A model generated the notes under the pieces. The model saw only the letters and a program-made list of their open reading frames with translations, was not told where the DNA came from and did not search any database. Positions 9,034-17,632 of a DNA stretch of 64,000 nt are shown here, one piece after another. Source of the DNA: Lysobacter ciconiae (GTDB lineage: Bacteria; Pseudomonadota; Gammaproteobacteria; Xanthomonadales; Xanthomonadaceae); assembly GCF_015209725.1 (NCBI RefSeq), contig NZ_CP063656.1:2649001-2713000 (forward strand), read 5' to 3'. Numbering within the stretch: the stretch's first letter is position 1; every line of letters begins with the position of its first letter. Position numbers and translations under genes: made by a program.

Positions 9034-9510
9034 ATGAATTTTGAAAAGCTGAAGAACAAGGTCGACCAGGCCGAAAACACCTTGGAGGCGAACGAGCGCC
9101 GGGTGGGCGCTGACCTGCGCCAGCTGAAGGACTCGTGGCTGACCATGTGGTCCCCGGGCCGGATCATCGTGGTCGGACTGGCCAGCGGATTCCTGATCGG
9201 GCGTGCCGAGCCGCTGCAGACCGTGGCCCGTGGCGGCGGCTTGCTGCGCATGAGCAGCACCCTGATGACCCTGTTCTCCGGCATGACCGCGGCCTCGGCG
9301 GCCAGCGATGCCGAAGCCGCCGAAGAATCCGCGGAGGAAACGCACGCCGCAGCTGCCTCGGTCGCGGCGGAGTCTGCGGGCGTAGCGGCGAGCGCCGACT
9401 CGGCGCGCCGGCAGCGGCGCCGCTTGCCCGCCGGAACGAGCGACAACGCCGCCCAGGACTATCTGGAGCGGCTGGCCTCGGCCGCGCGCCAGGCCGGAGG
9501 CAACGGCTGA
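9034..9510 (+). CDS. Unknown envelope protein in YqjK position
   Basis: This 158-residue protein has a charged helical N-terminus (residues 1-40), one weak hydrophobic stretch (about 44-60, GRIIVVGLASGFLIG), a second around 74-92, then a long Ala/Glu-rich and Arg-rich tail. It holds the place of yqjK in the yqjD-yqjE-yqjK order but the sequence is not recognisably YqjK. The ATG at 9034 is preceded by AAGGCGG. I infer a helper of the two preceding membrane proteins; no function can be assigned. Confidence 0.6.
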   Translation: MNFEKLKNKVDQAENTLEANERRVGADLRQLKDSWLTMWSPGRIIVVGLASGFLIGRAEPLQTVARGGGLLRMSSTLMTLFSGMTAASAASDAEAAEESAEETHAAAASVAAESAGVAASADSARRQRRRLPAGTSDNAAQDYLERLASAARQAGGNG

Positions 9511-9512
9511 GC

Positions 9513-10679
9513 ATGGCCGCGGGACCCGCGCAGCCCGGGTCCCCTGCCGCCCCGGAAGACCAGGACCTGACGTTGCCCGGCGCGAGCGCTTCCGGGACGG
9601 ATGAATTTGCGCCTGACCCGGATCCCCCGCTCTCGGCGGTGCGTCCACGCGCGTCGCATGCGCTCAACCTGCTCGCCACCCTGGCCGTGGGCTACACACT
9701 GTGGCTGGCCCAGGGCGTGGTGCTGCCCATTCTGCTGGGGATGTTTTTCGCCCTGATCGGCAACCCGATCATCCGTGGACTGCGGCGCCTGCGCCTGCCG
9801 CGGGTCCTGTGCGCGACCATCGTGCTGCTGGGGGGCTTGGCGGCGGCGCTTGCGCTGGGCTACCAGCTGGCCCAACCGGCTGCCGAATGGGCCCGCCAGG
9901 TACCCAAGGAACTCAGCCGGCTGGCACCCAAACTCCGCCAGATGAGCAAGCCGGTCCACGCCGCCAGCGAGGCGGCGCAAAGCATCGCGCGCGCCACCGA
10001 GGCCGGCGACGGCAAGAAGGTCGACGTGGTGCGCACCGAGGTGAACGACCCCTACAAGTCGCTCACCGCCACGCCGATGATGCTGACCTCGCTGCTGGCG
10101 GTGGTGCTGCTGACGTTCTTCTTCATGGTCTACGGGGAAAACCTGCAGCGCAATGCCATCTCGCTGCTGCCCAGCCGCCAGCAAAAGCGCGTCACCGTGG
10201 AGATCATGCAGTCGATCGAGCGCGAGATATCACGCTACGTGCTCACCATCAGTGCGATCAACCTGATGCTCGGCCTGGCGCTGGCCGGGTCCTTCTACCT
10301 GCTCGGCGTGCCCCTGGCCGAAGCGCTGCTGTGGGGAACCATGGCGGCGGTGCTCAACTTTGCCCCCTACGTCGGGCCCCTGATCGGCATCATCATCATG
10401 CTGCTGATGGGGTTCGTGGCCTTCGACGAGGCCTGGATGTCGCTGGTGCCCGCCGGCATCTATCTGGGCCTGCATACGCTGGAGGGTCAGATCCTGACCC
10501 CGGTGATCCTCGGCCGGCAGATGCGGTTGTCGCCGCTGGTGCTGATCATGGCGCTGATGGCGTTCGGTTCGCTGTGGGGCATCATCGGCCTGCTGCTGGC
10601 GGTGCCTTTGCTGGTCTGCGTGAAAATCACCCTGTCGCGCATCGAGGGCCTGGAAGGCTGGGCGCGCCTGCTGGAATGA
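9513..10679 (+). CDS. PerM/AI-2E-family inner-membrane permease
   Basis: A 388-residue polytopic protein. After a ~45-residue hydrophilic head it shows the AI-2E exporter-family layout: paired hydrophobic segments at ~50-95 (LAQGVVLPILLGMFFALIG), a periplasmic-type hydrophilic domain, then five or so segments in the C-terminal half including the family block ALLWGTMAAVLNFAPYVGPL and LEGQILTPVILGR. Members export small molecules or peptides; substrates are mostly unknown and the AI-2 role of TqsA should not be assumed. The ATG lies two bases after the previous stop, with GGAGG 12 bases upstream. The frame is open further upstream, but that part overlaps the preceding gene. Confidence 0.88.
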   Translation: MAAGPAQPGSPAAPEDQDLTLPGASASGTDEFAPDPDPPLSAVRPRASHALNLLATLAVGYTLWLAQGVVLPILLGMFFALIGNPIIRGLRRLRLPRVLCATIVLLGGLAAALALGYQLAQPAAEWARQVPKELSRLAPKLRQMSKPVHAASEAAQSIARATEAGDGKKVDVVRTEVNDPYKSLTATPMMLTSLLAVVLLTFFFMVYGENLQRNAISLLPSRQQKRVTVEIMQSIEREISRYVLTISAINLMLGLALAGSFYLLGVPLAEALLWGTMAAVLNFAPYVGPLIGIIIMLLMGFVAFDEAWMSLVPAGIYLGLHTLEGQILTPVILGRQMRLSPLVLIMALMAFGSLWGIIGLLLAVPLLVCVKITLSRIEGLEGWARLLE

Positions 10680-10710
10680 TCGGCATTTTTCGACGGGCTA
10701 GAATGACCGC

Positions 10711-11442
10711 GTGAGCTTTCCCGTCCACGCCATCACCCTCGACCTCGACGACACGATCTGGCCCATCGCGCCGGCCATCGTGGGCGCAGAGGCGGCGCTG
10801 GAAGCATGGATGGCGGAAAACGCGCCCCGCGCGGCACGGATGTGGCCGGCCAGCGAGCGCCAGCGCCTGCGTGAACTGGCCAACCGCGAGCGTCCGCGGC
10901 TTGCCCACGACATGACCGCGCAGCGCCGGTGGATGATCGAACGCATGCTGGTGCTCGCCGACGAGGACGTCGCCCTGGCCGAGGCGGCCTACGACGCGTA
11001 CTTCGCCGCCCGCTGCGATGTGACGCACTACCCCGACAGCGTCGACGCGCTGGAGCGCCTGGCGGCGCGGGTACCGCTGGCCGCCGTCAGCAACGGCAAC
11101 GCCTGCCTGGACACGATCGGCCTGATGCACCTGTTCCAGTTCCAGCTCGGCGCGCGCGAGCACGGCGCCGCCAAGCCGGACACGAGCATTTTCCATGCCG
11201 CCTGCGAGCGTCTCGGCCTGCCCCGCGAGCAGGTCCTGCACGTCGGCGATGATCCCTACATGGACGTGATCGGCGCGCGCCAGGCCGGACTGCGCGCCTG
11301 CTGGATCAACCGCGCCGACGAGCACGACCGGTTCCCGCCGTGGCCCGATGCCCGGCCCCGTCCCGACCTTGAATTTCCCACACTTGCCGCGTTGGCCGAC
11401 TGGCTCGACGCGACGCACTCCGAGGAGTCGATCCGCCCATGA
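10711..11442 (+). CDS. yigB: HAD-family phosphatase, YigB-like
   Basis: A 243-residue HAD-superfamily hydrolase. Motif I is DLDDT with nucleophile D11 and acid D13; motif II is SNGN at 127-130; K155 and the acidic motif GDD (179-181) complete the active site. The cap is helical, between motifs I and II. The sequence runs closely parallel to E. coli YigB, which dephosphorylates 5-amino-6-ribitylamino-uracil phosphate in riboflavin synthesis and also FMN. The start codon is GTG because no ATG gives the intact motif I. The 3' end overlaps the next gene by four bases (ATGA), so the two are cotranscribed. In enterobacteria yigB also lies near dapF and xerC; here those are 39 kb away. Confidence 0.85.
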   Translation: MSFPVHAITLDLDDTIWPIAPAIVGAEAALEAWMAENAPRAARMWPASERQRLRELANRERPRLAHDMTAQRRWMIERMLVLADEDVALAEAAYDAYFAARCDVTHYPDSVDALERLAARVPLAAVSNGNACLDTIGLMHLFQFQLGAREHGAAKPDTSIFHAACERLGLPREQVLHVGDDPYMDVIGARQAGLRACWINRADEHDRFPPWPDARPRPDLEFPTLAALADWLDATHSEESIRP

Positions 11443-12812
11443 GCCTGCCGCCTGGCTTTACCGATGCCACCACCGATGCCCTGCCCCTTCACATCGTCAG
11501 CCCCGAGGGGCTGGCGCAGTGGCGCGCGGCCCAATCACCGGCGCATGGCCAATGGCTGGACGCGCAGGCATTCGATGCCAGCGCCGGTTCGGTGGCGTTG
11601 CTGTCGGCGGACGATGGCAGCATCGCGGGTGCCGTGATCGGCGTGGCTGACCGCGCCGACGCCTATTGCTACGCGCACGCCCCTTTCGCGCTGCCCGCCG
11701 GCACGGTGTGGAAGCCCGCCGAAGAACTCAACGCCGAGGACGCCAGCAACCTGCAGCTGGGCTGGGGCCTGGGCAGCTACCGCTTCGCCCGCTACCGCAA
11801 GCCCAGGCGCGCGCCGGCCGAGCTGGCGGCGGCTGCGTCGCAGGAAGTGCGTGACGTCATCACCGCGTGCCTGCGGGTGCGCGACTGGGTCACCACGCCC
11901 ACCGAGGACATGGGTCCGCAGCAACTGGAAGATGCCGCGCGCGAGCTCGCCGACAGCCACGGCGCGACGTTGGAAGTGATCGCCGGCGACGCCCTGCTGG
12001 AGCAGAACTTTCCGACCATCCACGCGGTCGGTCGGGCTTCGCATCGCGCGCCGCGCCTGATCGCCCTGCGCTGGGGCAAGCCCGGGCATCCCCATCTGGC
12101 CCTGGTCGGCAAGGGCGTGTGCTTCGATACCGGTGGGCTGGACATGAAGGCCGCCGACGGCATGCGCAACATGAAGAAGGACATGGGCGGCGCCGCGCAC
12201 GCGCTCGCCTTGGCCGGGCTGGTCATGGCGCAGACCTTGCCGGTGCGCCTCACCCTGCTGGTGGCGGCAGTGGAGAACGCGGTCGGCCCCGATTCCTTCC
12301 GCCCCGGCGACGTCATCACCACGCGCAAGGGCATCACGGTGGAGGTCGACAACACCGACGCCGAAGGCCGGCTGGTGCTCTGCGACGCGCTGGCCTACGC
12401 CTGCGAGCAGAACCCCGACACGATCATCGATTTCGCCACCCTCACCGGCGCCGCCCGCGTGGCGCTCGGCCCGGACCTGCCGGCGCTGTTCGCCAACGAC
12501 GACGCGCTGGCCCGGCAGTGGCTGGAGGCCGGCGAGGCGACCCGTGACCCGGTCTGGCGCATGCCGCTGTGGCGACCGTACCTGCGCTACCTGGACAGCA
12601 GCATCGCCGACATCGCCAACGCGGGTTCGCGCATGGCCGGCGCGGTCACGGCGGCGCTGTACCTGGAGCGTTTCATCAGCGAGGGCCAGAAGTGGGCCCA
12701 CCTTGATGTCTATGCGTGGAACGACAAGGACCGCCCGGGACGTCCGGCCGGCGGTGAGGCGCTGGCGCTGCGTTCGGCGTGGACGATGCTCAAGCAACGC
12801 TACGAGCGCTGA
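11439..12812 (+). CDS. Leucyl aminopeptidase family (M17) metallopeptidase
   Basis: A 457-residue cytosolic M17 exopeptidase that removes N-terminal residues from peptides. The two-metal site is intact: K225 and D230 (VGKGVCFDTGG), K237, D248, then D307, E309 and catalytic R311 in the signature NTDAEGRLVL. The first ~140 residues are the variable N-terminal domain. The length is near that of PepB-like members rather than the 500-residue PepA, and nothing suggests a DNA-binding XerC-partner role. It overlaps the phosphatase gene by ATGA. Confidence 0.92.
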   Translation: MSLPPGFTDATTDALPLHIVSPEGLAQWRAAQSPAHGQWLDAQAFDASAGSVALLSADDGSIAGAVIGVADRADAYCYAHAPFALPAGTVWKPAEELNAEDASNLQLGWGLGSYRFARYRKPRRAPAELAAAASQEVRDVITACLRVRDWVTTPTEDMGPQQLEDAARELADSHGATLEVIAGDALLEQNFPTIHAVGRASHRAPRLIALRWGKPGHPHLALVGKGVCFDTGGLDMKAADGMRNMKKDMGGAAHALALAGLVMAQTLPVRLTLLVAAVENAVGPDSFRPGDVITTRKGITVEVDNTDAEGRLVLCDALAYACEQNPDTIIDFATLTGAARVALGPDLPALFANDDALARQWLEAGEATRDPVWRMPLWRPYLRYLDSSIADIANAGSRMAGAVTAALYLERFISEGQKWAHLDVYAWNDKDRPGRPAGGEALALRSAWTMLKQRYER

Positions 12813-12945
12813 GCCGTTCAGGCGCGCTGCGCGCCGACGACCGGTCCGCGCGCACAACCTGGTGTAGTTGGGCCGGACGAACCTCCTCGTCACGGCGTTC
12901 CCGGCTGTCCGGGTGTATTACGGGTGGCATCCACCGGACCTTGCG

Positions 12946-14046
12946 ATGACCTCACAGATCCCCACTCCCGACCGGCGCCCGCCGCGACGTTCCTTGCTCC
13001 CGCTTGCCGCGATCGGGCTGATCGCCCTGGGTGGGGCCGCGGCGTTCGCCTGGGCCGCGGGCTGGATGGGCAGCAGCGGGCGCCTGACCTCGCAGGGGTT
13101 CGTCGACACCATCGAAGCCACCGGCGCTGACCACCCCGGATTCCGGCGCGCGCACAGCAAGGGGGTCTGCGTCAGTGGCAACTTCCAGGGCACCGCGGAC
13201 GGCCGCGCCCTGTCGAGTGCGCGCGCGTTCTCGCAGCCCGCCGTGCCGGTGCTCGGACGGATGTCGATCGGTGGCGGCGATCCTCACGGCGCCGATGCTG
13301 CAGCGCGCGTGCGCAGCATGGCGCTGCTGATCCGCACCGACGACGGCCAGCAATGGCGCATGGCGATGAACAGTTTTCCGTTCTTCGGCGCGCCCACGCT
13401 GGAGGCCTTCCTGGAGCAGACCCGCGCCGGGATCCCGGATCCGGCGACCGGCAAGCCCGACCCGGCGAAAATGGCCGCGTTCCTGGCCAGGTACCCGCAG
13501 GCACGTCGCTTCCAGGCCTGGGCCAAATCGGCGCCCTTGTCGGACAGCTGGGCCAACACCGCCTACAACGGCGTCCACACCTTTTATTTCATCAACGCTG
13601 CCGGCGAGCGCCAGCCGGTGCGCTGGTCGATGCGGCCACAGGCGCCCTTCGTCGAGATGGACAAGGCGCAGCGCGAGCAGGCCTCCGCCGACTACCTCGC
13701 CGAGGAGCTCGACCGCCGACTGGCGACGGGCCCCCTGCGCTGGGACATGGTGGTGACATTGCCCGATGCCGGCGATGCGCTGGACGACCCGTCGCAACCG
13801 TGGCCCGAAGCGCGCCGCCAGGTCACCGTCGGCACGCTCAGTCTTGAGCAGGCACAGCCGCAGGCCACGGGCCCGTGCCGGGATGTGAACTTCGATCCGC
13901 TGATCCTGCCGACCGGCGTGGCGGCGTCGGATGACCCGATTCTGGCCGCGCGCTCGGGCGTGTACGCGCAATCCTTCTTCCGCCGTGAGCGCGAGATCGC
14001 CAGCGGCAAGGCCGCCGGTGCCACCAGCGATGAGGTGTCGCCATGA
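12946..14046 (+). CDS. Catalase-like heme peroxidase (SrpA type), membrane-anchored
   Basis: A 366-residue member of the small catalase-related peroxidases. A basic head and a hydrophobic segment at residues 16-40 form an uncleaved anchor or signal, placing the enzyme in the periplasm. The heme domain begins with the distal histidine H70 (RRAHSKGVC) and ends with the proximal tyrosine motif ARSGVYAQSFFRR (Y340). The family lacks the flavodoxin-like and wrapping regions of true catalases and reduces peroxides with an external donor. The next gene, cytochrome b561, overlaps by four bases and is a likely electron donor. I chose the ATG at 12946; the frame is open 26 codons further up without a ribosome site. 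Confidence 0.88.
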   Translation: MTSQIPTPDRRPPRRSLLPLAAIGLIALGGAAAFAWAAGWMGSSGRLTSQGFVDTIEATGADHPGFRRAHSKGVCVSGNFQGTADGRALSSARAFSQPAVPVLGRMSIGGGDPHGADAAARVRSMALLIRTDDGQQWRMAMNSFPFFGAPTLEAFLEQTRAGIPDPATGKPDPAKMAAFLARYPQARRFQAWAKSAPLSDSWANTAYNGVHTFYFINAAGERQPVRWSMRPQAPFVEMDKAQREQASADYLAEELDRRLATGPLRWDMVVTLPDAGDALDDPSQPWPEARRQVTVGTLSLEQAQPQATGPCRDVNFDPLILPTGVAASDDPILAARSGVYAQSFFRREREIASGKAAGATSDEVSP

Positions 14047-14597
14047 ACCCGCGTCCGCGTGAGCATTTCAACCTGTTGGCGCGTGTGCTGCACTGGAGCA
14101 TGGCGGTGCTGATCCTGACCATGCTGTTTGTCGGCGTCACCATGGTCGCCTCCCTGACCCTGCGCCCGATGCTGATCGAGCTGCACCGGCCGATCGGCAT
14201 CGCCATCCTGCTGCTGGCACTGCTGCGGCTGGGCAACCGCCTGACCCACCGTCCGCCGCCGCTGCCCGCCGACCTGCCCGCCATCCAGAAGACCGCCGCC
14301 CGCGCCTCGCACTGGGTGCTGTACGCGCTGATGCTGTCGATGCCGCTGATCGGCTGGGGAATGCTCTCGGCGAGCGGCTATCCCATCGTGATGTTCGGCG
14401 GCGTCCACCTTCCGGACATCCTGCCGCATTCCCCGACGCTGTTCGCCCTGCTCCGCGGCGCCCACGGGCTGCTGGCCTACCTTCTGTTTGCCACCGTGTT
14501 GCTGCACCTGTCGGCGGCGCTGTACCACGCATGGGTGCGGCGCGACGGCGTGTTCGCCAGCATGGCGCGCGGTCCGGTGCACGACGAGAGCCGATAA
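14043..14597 (+). CDS. Cytochrome b561
   Basis: A 184-residue inner-membrane cytochrome b561 with four hydrophobic helices (about 16-38, 45-65, 90-110 and 135-160). Candidate heme-ligand histidines are in LHWSM (helix 1), ELHRPIG (helix 2), RASHWVLY (helix 3) and LLHLSAALYH (helix 4). These proteins pass electrons from the quinone pool to periplasmic acceptors. It overlaps the peroxidase gene by ATGA, a pairing found in several proteobacteria, so the two probably form a quinol-peroxidase-like unit. Confidence 0.9.
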   Translation: MNPRPREHFNLLARVLHWSMAVLILTMLFVGVTMVASLTLRPMLIELHRPIGIAILLLALLRLGNRLTHRPPPLPADLPAIQKTAARASHWVLYALMLSMPLIGWGMLSASGYPIVMFGGVHLPDILPHSPTLFALLRGAHGLLAYLLFATVLLHLSAALYHAWVRRDGVFASMARGPVHDESR

Positions 14598-14657
14598 AGC
14601 CGCGGTCTCCAGCGACGCGACGGCGCGCTTGATGGGTGGGGCGGAACTTCCTGCCAC

Positions 14658-14685
14658 TTGACAACTCTGCAAAGCAGAGTACTTT
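14658..14685 (+). promoter_or_regulatory. Sigma-70 promoter with a palindromic operator in the spacer
   Basis: TTGACA at 14658-14663 is a perfect -35 box; 17 bases on lies TACTTT (14680-14685) as -10. The spacer is almost filled by an inverted repeat with 7-base arms, ACTCTGC-AAA-GCAGAGT (14664-14680). A palindrome between -35 and -10 is the classic position of a repressor operator. The operon downstream ends in a winged-helix regulator, so autoregulation is the simplest reading. The boxes and arms are seen directly; the regulator assignment is inferred. Confidence 0.75.
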
Positions 14686-14713
14686 GTCATCCATCAACCG
14701 GAGGAGCAGGACC

Positions 14714-15286
14714 ATGCAACAGGCTGAGCAGCTCAAACAGGATCTGGATTACGTGGTCGGCGCGGTACGCCGTCATGACCGCAGCGCAGGCGTGCCGTCG
14801 ATCTACTTCATGTGGGCCGCGATCATTGCGGTCGGCTGGGCCTTGCCCGACTTCGCCCCGCAACTGGCGGCGCCATTCTGGGTCCTGTTCGGGATCGGCG
14901 GTGGCCTGGTCAGCATCTGGCTGGCGGCGCGGGACACGAAACACAGCGGCTCGGTGGATCAGGCGCACGGGCGTCGCCACGGCCTGCACTGGCTGGTGAC
15001 GGGCGCCGCCTTCCTGGTCTGCTGGTTGCCGGTGATGCGCGGCGCGCCGATCGAGACGGCGGTCGGCAACTTCATGCTGGTGGCCGCGATTTCCTATGCA
15101 CTGGCCGGCGTGCATCTGGAGCGACCGCTGTTGTGGACCGGCTTGCTGATGCTCGCCGCCTATGTCGTGTTGACGATGTTTGCATGGCCCTACACCTGGA
15201 CCGCCACCGGTCTGCTGGTCGCGATCGCCCTGGCCTGGGCCGGTTTCAGCAGCCAGCGCTCGCGGTCGCCGGTCCATCCGGAATGA
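14714..15286 (+). CDS. Unknown multi-spanning membrane protein paired with a winged-helix regulator
   Basis: A 190-residue protein with a short charged head followed by six hydrophobic segments (near 33-48, 56-72, 92-108, 118-132, 140-158 and 164-180). It resembles the inner-membrane proteins of unknown function often found just before a small HTH regulator in xanthomonads. GAGGAG precedes the ATG by 8 bases. It is the first gene behind the operator-containing promoter and overlaps the next start (ATGA at 15283-15286), so it is coupled to the regulator. I do not recognise a transport or enzymatic motif. Confidence 0.75.
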   Translation: MQQAEQLKQDLDYVVGAVRRHDRSAGVPSIYFMWAAIIAVGWALPDFAPQLAAPFWVLFGIGGGLVSIWLAARDTKHSGSVDQAHGRRHGLHWLVTGAAFLVCWLPVMRGAPIETAVGNFMLVAAISYALAGVHLERPLLWTGLLMLAAYVVLTMFAWPYTWTATGLLVAIALAWAGFSSQRSRSPVHPE

Positions 15287-15582
15287 AAGCGCTGGACGGC
15301 CTCGACAGCGCGTTTGAGCACCGCGCGCGGCTGGCGATCGGCGTCCTGCTGGCACGTCATGACGAGATCAGCTTCGCGCGTTTCAAGCAGAGCCTGTCAC
15401 TCACCGACGGCAACCTGGGAGCGCAGCTGCGCAAGCTTGAAGACGCCGGCTACCTGGCGCTGCGGCGCGACTTCGTCGAACGCAAGCCGGTCACCTGGTA
15501 CCGCCTCACCGAGGCCGGACGCGACGCCCTCGACAGCCATCTGGCCGCGCTGCAGGCGATGATCGCGACCGCGACGGGTTAG
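15283..15582 (+). CDS. Small winged-helix transcriptional regulator
   Basis: A 99-residue single-domain DNA-binding protein of the winged-helix type used by MarR-like and HTH_34 proteins. The recognition region is SFARFKQSLSLTDGNLGAQL followed by a wing containing ERKPVTWYRLTEAGR. There is no room for a ligand-binding domain. By context it probably binds the palindrome inside the promoter of its own operon and may respond to the membrane protein encoded before it. It starts within the stop of that gene. Confidence 0.85.
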   Translation: MKALDGLDSAFEHRARLAIGVLLARHDEISFARFKQSLSLTDGNLGAQLRKLEDAGYLALRRDFVERKPVTWYRLTEAGRDALDSHLAALQAMIATATG

Positions 15583-15715
15583 CCATGGCGGCCTCGCGAC
15601 ACCCCGCTCCGGCATGGCGCGATGGCAAGCCTGCGTGCCGCCGCGTTTGCCGGAGTGGCTTGGCACTGAACGAGCCCCGCGTCACACTCGGACGAACACC
15701 ACTGCAAGGGCGCAT

Positions 15716-16936
15716 ATGACCGAGTCGGCCGAGCTGCTCAAGTCGCTCAAGATCGACCGTTCGGCTCCGCCGGAGCCACGGAAACGGGGGCCGTGGCTGG
15801 TCGCGGCCGCGGTGCTGCTGGTGCTGATCCTCGCTGCCGGGTTCTTCCTGCGCGGCCAGGGCGGTGTCGAGGTACGCACCGCGCCCGCGGTGGCGATGTC
15901 CAGCGGCAGCGCGGCGGTGCTGGACGCCACCGGCTACGTCGTTGCCCGCCGCATGGCCACGGTGTCCTCCAAGGTCACCGGCAAGGTGCGTGAGGTGATG
16001 ATCGAGGAGGGCCAGCAGGTCGAGGCCGGCGACATCATGGCCACGCTGGACCCGATCGATGCCAACGCCGAGCGCAGCCTTGCCCGGGCCCAGCTTGCCG
16101 CCGCGCGCAGCCAGATCGACGCGGCCCAGGCCCAATCCCGCGAAGCCGGCGCCAACGCCGCCCGCCTCGCGCCACTGGCGCGGCAACAGCTGGTGCCCGC
16201 CGCGCAGTACGACCAGGCCGTGGCCGCGCGCGACGCCTTGCGCTCGCAACTGCTGACCGCGCAGCGCAACGCGCAGGTCGCCGCCGACCGCCTGGCCATC
16301 GCCGACAACGGCGTCGACAACACCGTGGTGCGCGCGCCCTTCACCGGCGTGGTCATCGCCAAGGCGGCCCAGCCCGGCGAGATCATCTCGCCGCTGTCAG
16401 CCGGTGGCGGCTTCACCCGCACCGGTATCGGCACCATCGTCGACATGGACTCGCTGGAGGTGGAGGTGGATGTCGGCGAGGCCTACATCGGCCGGGTGAC
16501 GCCGAAAATGCCGGTCGAGGCCGTGCTCAACGCCTACCCGGACTGGCGCATTCCCGGCTCGGTGATCGCGATCATCCCCACCGCCGACCGCGGCAAGGCC
16601 ACGGTGAAGGTGCGCGTCGCGCTGGACGAGAAGGACCCGCGGATCGTGCCCGACATGGGCGTGCGCGTCAGCTTCATGGAAAAGGCCGGCGAGGAAGCGC
16701 CGCCGGGGGTACGCGTGCCTGCCGCGGCCGTGGCGAGCCGGGACGGCAAGGACGTCGTCTTCGTGCTGGGCAACGACGACACCGTCGCCCTGCGGCCCGT
16801 CGAAGCAGGCATCACCACCGGCAGCGACCGCCAGGTGCTCGCGGGCCTGAAGGCCGGCGAGACCGTCGTGCTGGACCCGCCAGCGGAACTCAAGGACGGC
16901 GACAAGGTCCGCCTGGCCAGGGACGCGGCGCCATGA
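15716..16936 (+). CDS. Periplasmic adaptor (membrane-fusion) subunit of an ABC efflux system
   Basis: A 406-residue HlyD/MacA-type adaptor. A cytoplasmic head is followed by one membrane helix (about 25-46); the periplasmic part has the lipoyl half-motifs, an alpha-hairpin (about 125-195) and beta-barrel and membrane-proximal domains including the segment VRAPFTGVVIAKAAQPGE. Such adaptors link the inner-membrane transporter to an outer-membrane channel. It overlaps the ATPase gene by four bases. No TolC-like gene lies nearby, so an outer-membrane partner must come from elsewhere. Confidence 0.88.
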   Translation: MTESAELLKSLKIDRSAPPEPRKRGPWLVAAAVLLVLILAAGFFLRGQGGVEVRTAPAVAMSSGSAAVLDATGYVVARRMATVSSKVTGKVREVMIEEGQQVEAGDIMATLDPIDANAERSLARAQLAAARSQIDAAQAQSREAGANAARLAPLARQQLVPAAQYDQAVAARDALRSQLLTAQRNAQVAADRLAIADNGVDNTVVRAPFTGVVIAKAAQPGEIISPLSAGGGFTRTGIGTIVDMDSLEVEVDVGEAYIGRVTPKMPVEAVLNAYPDWRIPGSVIAIIPTADRGKATVKVRVALDEKDPRIVPDMGVRVSFMEKAGEEAPPGVRVPAAAVASRDGKDVVFVLGNDDTVALRPVEAGITTGSDRQVLAGLKAGETVVLDPPAELKDGDKVRLARDAAP

Positions 16937-17625
16937 CGCCGCTGGTCAGCCTGCGCAACCTGACCAAGACCTACCAGCGCGGGCCGGAGAAGATCGAGGT
17001 GCTGCACGGCATCGACCTGGACATCGCCGAGGGCGACTTCGTGGCCCTGATGGGGCCGTCGGGTTCGGGCAAGACCACGCTGCTGAACCTGATCGGCGGC
17101 TTGGACACGCCCAGCGGCGGCGAGATCTCCATCGAAGGCGAGCGCATCGACCGCATGGGCGCCGGCCAGCTGGCCAATTGGCGCAGCCGCCACGTGGGCT
17201 TCGTGTTCCAGTTCTACAACCTGATGCCGATGCTGACCGCGCAGAAGAACGTCGAGCTGCCGCTGCTGCTGACCTCGCTCAAGGCCGCGCAGCGCAAGCG
17301 CAATGCCCGCATCGCCCTGCAGCTGGTCGGCCTGGCCGATCGCACCTCGCACAAACCCAACGAGCTTTCCGGCGGCCAGCAGCAACGCGTCGCCATCGCA
17401 CGGGCGATCGTGTCCGACCCGACCTTCCTGATCTGCGACGAGCCCACCGGGGACCTGGACCGCCATTCCGCCGAGGAGATCCTGGCCCTGCTGCAGTCGC
17501 TCAACCGCGACCACGGCAAGACCATCATCATGGTCACCCACGACCCGAAGGCGGCCGAATACGCCAGTCACACCGTCCACCTCGACAAGGGCGAGCTGGT
17601 GGACGCGCCCGGGCTGGCGCGCTGA
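16933..17625 (+). CDS. ABC transporter ATPase, MacB/LolD type
   Basis: A 230-residue nucleotide-binding subunit with Walker [10 protein letters not shown] (41-49), Q-loop near FQFYNLMP, signature LSGGQQQR (145-152), Walker B FLICDE (D169, E170), D-loop GDLD and the H-loop histidine in MVTHDP. It belongs to the lipoprotein-release/macrolide (type VII, mechanotransmission) group, which works with FtsX-like permeases. The next two genes encode such permeases, so the ATPase serves a heterodimeric complex. Confidence 0.95.
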   Translation: MTPLVSLRNLTKTYQRGPEKIEVLHGIDLDIAEGDFVALMGPSGSGKTTLLNLIGGLDTPSGGEISIEGERIDRMGAGQLANWRSRHVGFVFQFYNLMPMLTAQKNVELPLLLTSLKAAQRKRNARIALQLVGLADRTSHKPNELSGGQQQRVAIARAIVSDPTFLICDEPTGDLDRHSAEEILALLQSLNRDHGKTIIMVTHDPKAAEYASHTVHLDKGELVDAPGLAR

Positions 17626-17632
17626 GTCGGCG

